From JADGOV01 sp040002735 (GTDB taxonomy: Bacteria > Actinomycetota > Actinomycetes > JADGOV01), in assembly GCA_040002735.1 (NCBI GenBank), contig JBDUDX010000007.1:1-24866 (forward strand): 24,866 nt of DNA, read 5' to 3'. The position numbers and the translations under genes were made by a program. Each line of letters opens with the position of its first letter. The stretch's first letter is position 1. Under the pieces are notes generated by a model. The model had not been told where the DNA came from. It made no database searches and worked only from the letters and a program-made list of their open reading frames with translations. This document shows, in pieces, positions 20,698-24,866 of the stretch.

Positions 20698-21729
20698 GTG
20701 GTGGACTCGGCCGGTGTCACTTTCGTCCTGGCCGACCCCCACGGCCGCTTTCACGACGTGTCGCTGTTTCAGGAAGTGGCGTGGCCCCGGCCCGGCCCCA
20801 GCCTGCAGCGCCGGGACGGCGGGTGGCTGACGCGCCTGCCCCGACCGGGCGTGGACCGGATGGAGTACCTGTTCGAGGTGCTGCACCCCGACGGCGGGTA
20901 TGAGTTGCTGACGGATCCGGTCAACCCGCGGCGAGCACCCGGCGCCTTCGGCGAGAAGTCCGTGGTGGAGTTTCCGGAGTACGCCCCGCCGTCCTGGTTG
21001 GCCGAGCAACCGGCGCCCGACGGCAGCCTGCGCGCCCTGTCTCTGGAGGGGCTGGCCACCGGATGCCTCTGGTCGCCGTACGGCAGTGACGACGGCGAAC
21101 CGCTGCCGCTGCTCGTGGTGCACGACGGCGTGGAGTACGCGCAGTTCTCCCAGCTGCGGCAACTCTTGGACCGGTCGATGCGAGCCGGCACACTGCCGCC
21201 GTTCCGGGCGGCGCTGCTGGGGCCGACCGCTCGGGACGAGCAGTACTCGGCGTGCCCGGCCTATGCCGAGGCCCTGACCCAGTACATCCTCCCGCGGTTG
21301 CACGCGATGTCTCCGATCAAGCCGGGGCGTCGGTACCGGGTGGGGATGGGGGCGAGCCTGGGGGCGCTCGCCATGCTGCATGCCCACCGACTGTGGCCGG
21401 CTTCCTTCGGCGGGCTGTTTCTGCAGTCCGGCAGCTTCTTCCACCACCGGTACTTCCGACACGATCTCGGCTTCACCCACTTCGAGCGGATCCGCTGGTT
21501 TCTCGACCGGGTCCATGCCGCGGGCAACTGGGACCTGCCGATTCCGGTGACGATGACGTGTGGTGAGGTGGAGCAGAACTTCCCGAACAACCGGGCGACC
21601 GGGCTTGCCCTGCGTGCGCAGGGCTACTCCGTGACGTTCCGGCGGGTCCGCGACGCGCACACTTGGGTCGGCTGGCGCGACGCGTTCACCCCGGGGCTGG
21701 TGGACCTGCTCACCGGCTTGTGGGGTTAG
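20698..21729 (+). CDS. Esterase with N-terminal beta domain (enterochelin-esterase-like)
   Basis: A 343-residue alpha/beta hydrolase of the esterase D / Fes type. An N-terminal domain (about 1-95: VTFVLADPHGRFHDVSLFQE, then YLFEVLHPDGG) resembles the carbohydrate-binding-like module of enterochelin esterases. The catalytic domain shows LLVVHDGVEYAQF, the nucleophile elbow G218-A-S220-L-G222, LFLQSGSFF and C-terminal H321 (DAHTWVGW). An acidic residue in CGEVEQNFPNN may complete the triad. The GTG at 20698 (or 20701) is the only plausible in-frame start between the divergent amidohydrolase and the domain; the ribosome site is weak. The natural ester is unknown, and no siderophore genes are in the window. 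Confidence 0.8.
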   Translation: MVDSAGVTFVLADPHGRFHDVSLFQEVAWPRPGPSLQRRDGGWLTRLPRPGVDRMEYLFEVLHPDGGYELLTDPVNPRRAPGAFGEKSVVEFPEYAPPSWLAEQPAPDGSLRALSLEGLATGCLWSPYGSDDGEPLPLLVVHDGVEYAQFSQLRQLLDRSMRAGTLPPFRAALLGPTARDEQYSACPAYAEALTQYILPRLHAMSPIKPGRRYRVGMGASLGALAMLHAHRLWPASFGGLFLQSGSFFHHRYFRHDLGFTHFERIRWFLDRVHAAGNWDLPIPVTMTCGEVEQNFPNNRATGLALRAQGYSVTFRRVRDAHTWVGWRDAFTPGLVDLLTGLWG

Positions 21730-21762
21730 ACACCGCAGGTTTGAGTACGAAGGGCGAAGAAC

Positions 21763-22506
21763 ATGCGACGCGACCACGTGGTCCTGCACTCCTGGGCCGT
21801 GGGAGACGCCAACCTGCTGGCCTACGGCCATTACGGCCGGCCGATGATCTGGTTTCCGTCCGACGGTGGGCGCGCCTTCGATTTCGAGAACAACGGGTTG
21901 CTCGATTCGGTCCGTCACCTGCTCGACGAGGGTCGGATCAAGATCTACGCGATCGACTCCTTCGACGGGGGGTCGTGGCGGCGTAACGATCTGCCGATGG
22001 AGTCCCGGGCAAGGGAACACCAGCGCTTTGAGGACTTCCTCCTCAACGATGTAGTACCGCTGATCTACAGCGACTGTGGCGGCCCGGTGGAGATCATGCT
22101 CAACGGGCAGAGTTTCGGCGCCTTCCACGCCGCCAACTTCTGTCTCCGGCGGGCCGACCTGTTTCCGCTGGCGCTGTGCATGAGCGGCGTGTACGACCTT
22201 GGTCGGCTCGGCTGGGGGGAGCGCGGCGACGCGTTCTACTTCAACAACCCGCTTGACTACGTCGCCCAGATGGGCGGCGGGCACCTGGACTGGATCCGGT
22301 CGCGGGCCTCGCTACAGCTGGTCTGCGGCCAGGGTGCGTGGGAGGACGACTCCGCTTCCGGTGCGCTGTCCTCCACGCTGCGCTTCAACGACGTGCTCAA
22401 CTCCAAGGGCATCCGCCACGAGCTGGACCTCTGGGGATACGACGTGGCGCACGACTGGCCGTCCTGGCGGGCGCAGTTGGCGTACCACCTGCCGCGGTTC
22501 TGCTAG
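21763..22506 (+). CDS. Esterase-family alpha/beta hydrolase
   Basis: A 247-residue single-domain hydrolase. The nucleophile elbow is G115-Q-S117-F-G119 in LNGQSFGAFHAANFCLR. H230 (YDVAHDWPSWRAQLAYHLPRF) is the likely catalytic His, and E194/D195/D196 (GAWEDDSASG) are acid candidates. It belongs to the putative esterase family (PF00756 type), a branch with an N-terminal WAVGDANLLAYGHYGRPMIW that differs clearly from the preceding esterase. There is no signal peptide. The ATG at 21763 has AAGGGCGAAG upstream. The gene starts 33 nt after the first esterase, so the two are probably co-transcribed and may act on related esters. Confidence 0.85.
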   Translation: MRRDHVVLHSWAVGDANLLAYGHYGRPMIWFPSDGGRAFDFENNGLLDSVRHLLDEGRIKIYAIDSFDGGSWRRNDLPMESRAREHQRFEDFLLNDVVPLIYSDCGGPVEIMLNGQSFGAFHAANFCLRRADLFPLALCMSGVYDLGRLGWGERGDAFYFNNPLDYVAQMGGGHLDWIRSRASLQLVCGQGAWEDDSASGALSSTLRFNDVLNSKGIRHELDLWGYDVAHDWPSWRAQLAYHLPRFC

Positions 22507-22558
22507 AGACGTTTCGACGGCTGGCGCGGTACGCCTGCTGGAAGCCCGGATTACTGCC

Positions 22559-22571
22559 TACCGTGATCGGT
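22559..22571 (+). promoter_or_regulatory. Candidate leaderless promoter -10 of the GH3 gene
   Basis: TACCGT (22559-22564) lies 7 nt before the ATG at 22572, with no ribosome site between. The hexamer is identical to that before the Nudix gene. Confidence 0.45.
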
Positions 22572-23852
22572 ATGGGACGACGCGGACGGTCAACGGGAAG
22601 GACGCCCGGCCAGGGTCTGCGACGCCTCGCCGTGCTGGCCGCCGTTGGCCCCCTACTGATCGCTGCCTGCCAGGACAGCTCGACGACCGGAGCGAAGGTT
22701 GCGGCGCCGTCCGCAATGCCCTCGGGACCGCCACCGACCCCGACGGCCGTTGTGGTCTCGCCGTCCGGGACGTCGCCACGCACCGCCACCGCTCCGGCTT
22801 CCCCGCACTCCTCCGCCCCGGCGCCACCATCCACGTGCGCCGGGCTGATGGACAGTTGGAGCGTCTCCCGGCAAGCCGCCCAGGTCGTCACCGTGCCGGT
22901 CGAGGGAACCTCCGTGGGCCAGGTCAGCGGGTCGGTCCGGCTGGGCGTGGGTGGGGTGCTGCTCTTCGGCAACCGCGCTCCCGCCGACCTTCGTGGTCAA
23001 CTTCGCGCGCTAACCGCGCAGGCACCCGGTGGCATCAAGCCGTTCGTCATGTCCGATGAGGAAGGCGGGGGCGTGCAGCGCCTCCGGAACCTGGTGGGGG
23101 AGTTGCCCTGGGCCCGCAGCCTCGCCGCGACCCGGACGCCGGCGCAGGTACGCCTCCTCGCCGCCGACACGGCCCGGCGGTTGCTGGCACTCGGCGTCGA
23201 CATGGATCTGGCGCCGGTCCTGGACCTTGATGCCGGTCCCGGCCCGGACGCGCGGCACCCGGCCGGACGCCGGTCGTTCAGCTCGAATCCGGCAGTCGCG
23301 GCTCGATACGGCACCGCCTTCGCCGCCGGCCTGCGCGACGGCGGCGTGGTGGCGGTCGTGAAGCACTTCCCCGGCCTGGGTTCGGCCAGCTACAACACCG
23401 ACTTCGGCAGCGCGTCGGTCTCATCGCTCGCCAGGCTGCAGCGGGCGGACCTCACGCCGTTCCGGGCCGCCATCGCGGCCGGCGTGCCGGCGGTGATGGT
23501 CTCCCATGCCCGGGTGCCCGGGCTCTCCGCACTGCCGGCGAGTCTGTCCGCCGAGGCGGTCGGCGGGCTGCTCCGCGGCCGGCTGGGTTTCCACGGTCTC
23601 GTGGTCACCGACTCGCTGTCGGCGGAGGCGGTCCGCGCCGCTGGATTCGGCGTCACCGCAGGTGGGGTACGCGCGTTGCAAGCGGGTTCGGACCTGCTGC
23701 TGTACGGACCGGCCGGCGCCGCGGCGCCGCGGACCGCCCGCGAGCTGATCGCTGCGGTGGTGGAGGCGGTCCGGTCCGGACAGCTGCCGGCGAGCCGGCT
23801 GCGCGACGCGGTCCGCCACATCCTCGCCGCCAAGCACGTCGCGGGTTGTTGA
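22572..23852 (+). CDS. Glycoside hydrolase family 3 lipoprotein (NagZ-related)
   Basis: A 426-residue exported lipoprotein: a basic N-terminus, a hydrophobic stretch and the lipobox IAAC with Cys33. A Pro/Ser/Thr/Ala linker (34-88) and a GH3 N-terminal TIM barrel follow. Motifs: VGGVLLFGNR, FVMSDEEGGGVQRLR (158-172), GVDMDLAPVLDLD, KHFPGLG (264-270), and the nucleophile D347 in LVVTDSLSAEAV. NagZ enzymes release N-acetylglucosamine from muropeptides, so a cell-wall role is likely. However, the loop after KHFPG reads GSASYNTDFG and lacks the NagZ Asp-Ser/Thr-His dyad, so the acid/base must differ. The ATG at 22572 follows a leaderless-type -10; a GTG at 22563 overlaps that hexamer. Confidence 0.88.
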   Translation: MGRRGRSTGRTPGQGLRRLAVLAAVGPLLIAACQDSSTTGAKVAAPSAMPSGPPPTPTAVVVSPSGTSPRTATAPASPHSSAPAPPSTCAGLMDSWSVSRQAAQVVTVPVEGTSVGQVSGSVRLGVGGVLLFGNRAPADLRGQLRALTAQAPGGIKPFVMSDEEGGGVQRLRNLVGELPWARSLAATRTPAQVRLLAADTARRLLALGVDMDLAPVLDLDAGPGPDARHPAGRRSFSSNPAVAARYGTAFAAGLRDGGVVAVVKHFPGLGSASYNTDFGSASVSSLARLQRADLTPFRAAIAAGVPAVMVSHARVPGLSALPASLSAEAVGGLLRGRLGFHGLVVTDSLSAEAVRAAGFGVTAGGVRALQAGSDLLLYGPAGAAAPRTARELIAAVVEAVRSGQLPASRLRDAVRHILAAKHVAGC

Positions 23853-24776
23853 TCAGCAGGCCCGGATGCTGCGGTGCTGCACCGTGTCGATGACGTACGG
23901 CGGGTTCGTGGTGGAAGCCGGGCTCAGCGTGTAGTCGATGATCCAATGTGTGCAGGTCTGATGCCGGTAGCCGTCCTTTGGGGCCTGCCGGCTGGTGAAT
24001 GCCACGGTGGCTCGGGCGCCGGCCGCCGTGGCCTGCAGCCCGGTGAGCCGGACCTGGGTATCGACGGTGGTCTGTAGGCCCGCGGACCACCGGTCCACGG
24101 TGAGGTTGCCCCTGGACCGGTATCCGGGAGACAGTACCGCGAACGCGTCGCCGTACCGCCGTGCGTTGATGCCGTCAAAGTACGTCGAGAAGCTGGTGGC
24201 GACATCCGCCGCCGCCGGTATCGACGCGACCGTGGAATAGTCCACCGAACCGACGACGGACCGGCTTGGGGTGGGCGGGGTACTGGGCGTCATCGGCGCC
24301 GTCGATACTCCCGGCGAAGGGGATGTCGGCTGGGATCCAGCGGTGGTCTGCGTTACCGTCGGCCCGGTGGCGGCGGGAGATCCGTCACCTCCGCGGGTGA
24401 CGACCAGGAACGCCACCACGGCCACCACACCCGCGCCGAGGACACCGAGCACGATCAGAACCAACGGCCACGGGTTGGCCCCGCCTGCCGGGCGCTGCTC
24501 GTGCGGCGCCGCCGCCGGAGCGACGTGGTCGGTCCACCTCGCACCGTCCCAGTACCGGAGTTGTCCTGCGCCGTCGTCGTACCAGCCGGCCGGTGCGGCA
24601 GCGGCTCCGGCCGGCTGCGGCCCGAATCCGAACCCGACCGTGTCGGCGTGGGAGGCGACACCACCCGGATCGGGTGGCGCGGTGGCTCCGGCCGCGGCGA
24701 GCGCGGGCGCGCCACAGGACGTGCAGTAGGTCTGGCCGCTGATGAGTTGCGCCCCACAGGACATGCAGTACGCCAT
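23853..24776 (-). CDS. Zinc-ribbon / DUF2510 membrane-anchored protein
   Basis: A 307-residue protein with a cytoplasmic zinc ribbon (C4-x2-C7, C18-x2-C21), a DUF2510 module (PAGWYDDGAGQLRYWDGARW, about 62-85), one transmembrane helix (103-126), a Thr/Ser/Pro linker (130-180), and an extracytoplasmic domain from about 183. That domain (DYSTVASIPAAADVATSFST, YFDGINARRYGDAFAVLSPGYR) looks like an NTF2/SnoaL-type alpha+beta fold with two Cys (CTHW and the C-terminal Cys). The ATG at 24776 has GGGGGA 4 nt upstream; an extra 11 residues to 24809 are unlikely. Its stop directly abuts the GH3 stop. The role is unknown; a membrane sensor or scaffold is plausible. Confidence 0.85.
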   Translation of the reverse strand: MAYCMSCGAQLISGQTYCTSCGAPALAAAGATAPPDPGGVASHADTVGFGFGPQPAGAAAAPAGWYDDGAGQLRYWDGARWTDHVAPAAAPHEQRPAGGANPWPLVLIVLGVLGAGVVAVVAFLVVTRGGDGSPAATGPTVTQTTAGSQPTSPSPGVSTAPMTPSTPPTPSRSVVGSVDYSTVASIPAAADVATSFSTYFDGINARRYGDAFAVLSPGYRSRGNLTVDRWSAGLQTTVDTQVRLTGLQATAAGARATVAFTSRQAPKDGYRHQTCTHWIIDYTLSPASTTNPPYVIDTVQHRSIRAC

Positions 24777-24866
24777 TGTTCCCCCGAGTGGTCCTGTCGG
24801 CGCCTCCAACAGAGGACCAGAGTCACCAACGGTATCCGCTCAGTCGCCAGCCCCCGCAAGCTCCCG

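Noticed and set aside
19447..22284. A 945-codon frame extending the amidohydrolase upstream
   Set aside because: Only the part from 20649 resembles a protein family; the rest is antisense to the two esterase genes.
1..24866. tRNA, rRNA, riboswitch or insertion-sequence features
   Set aside because: No cloverleaf, rRNA-like segment, known riboswitch core or transposase sequence was recognised on either strand.

Overview
The window is GC-rich, compact chromosomal DNA of an actinomycete. The gene content fits Micromonosporales or a close relative: DUF6457, DUF3097, DUF2510 and DUF4349 proteins, a fabG-fabI-hemH block as in mycobacteria, a three-subunit transhydrogenase, and many GTG starts. This placement is inferred from gene families, not from a marker gene. 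I see no rRNA, tRNA, CRISPR, insertion sequence or prophage.

Layout. Positions 1-1210 hold a MobA-like nucleotidyltransferase, a DUF6457 protein and a dodecin, all on +. Positions 1274-2914 (-) encode a DHA2-type MFS exporter, divergent from fabG-fabI (3053-4557). A scar at 4558-5309 follows, with the 3' part of a DUF4097 gene (-) and the 3' part of an MMPL transporter gene (+); it separates fabI from hemH (5310-6368). Positions 6354-9044 carry an acyl-CoA ligase (-), a small helical protein (+) and an aldose 1-epimerase (-). Positions 9097-11926 are the pntAA-pntAB-pntB operon, closed by a strong hairpin. A vapB-vapC toxin-antitoxin pair (-), a DUF4349 lipoprotein (-), glpD (-) and galT (-) follow. 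galE and a DUF3097 gene (+) run divergently from galT. A second scar at 18601-18942 holds a frameshifted FAD-oxidoreductase remnant and a long inverted repeat. The right end has a Nudix hydrolase (+), an amidohydrolase (-), two different esterases (+), a family 3 glycoside hydrolase lipoprotein (+) and a zinc-ribbon/DUF2510 membrane protein (-).

How the genes relate. FabG and FabI provide the two reductive steps of type II fatty acid synthesis, and HemH inserts iron in heme synthesis. PntAA/AB/B links NADH and NADPH pools to the proton gradient. GalM, GalT and GalE are three Leloir enzymes; no galactokinase is in the window. GlpD feeds glycerol 3-phosphate electrons into the respiratory chain.

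The most unusual structure is the galT leader. A degenerate 17-bp tandem repeat there creates three consecutive six-codon ORFs. Each ends in an ATGA overlap with the next start, and the last overlaps the galT start codon. A second theme is that six genes (hemH, pntAA, glpD, galE, the Nudix gene and the GH3 gene) have a TANNNT hexamer 6-7 nt before the start codon, which is the pattern of leaderless transcription.
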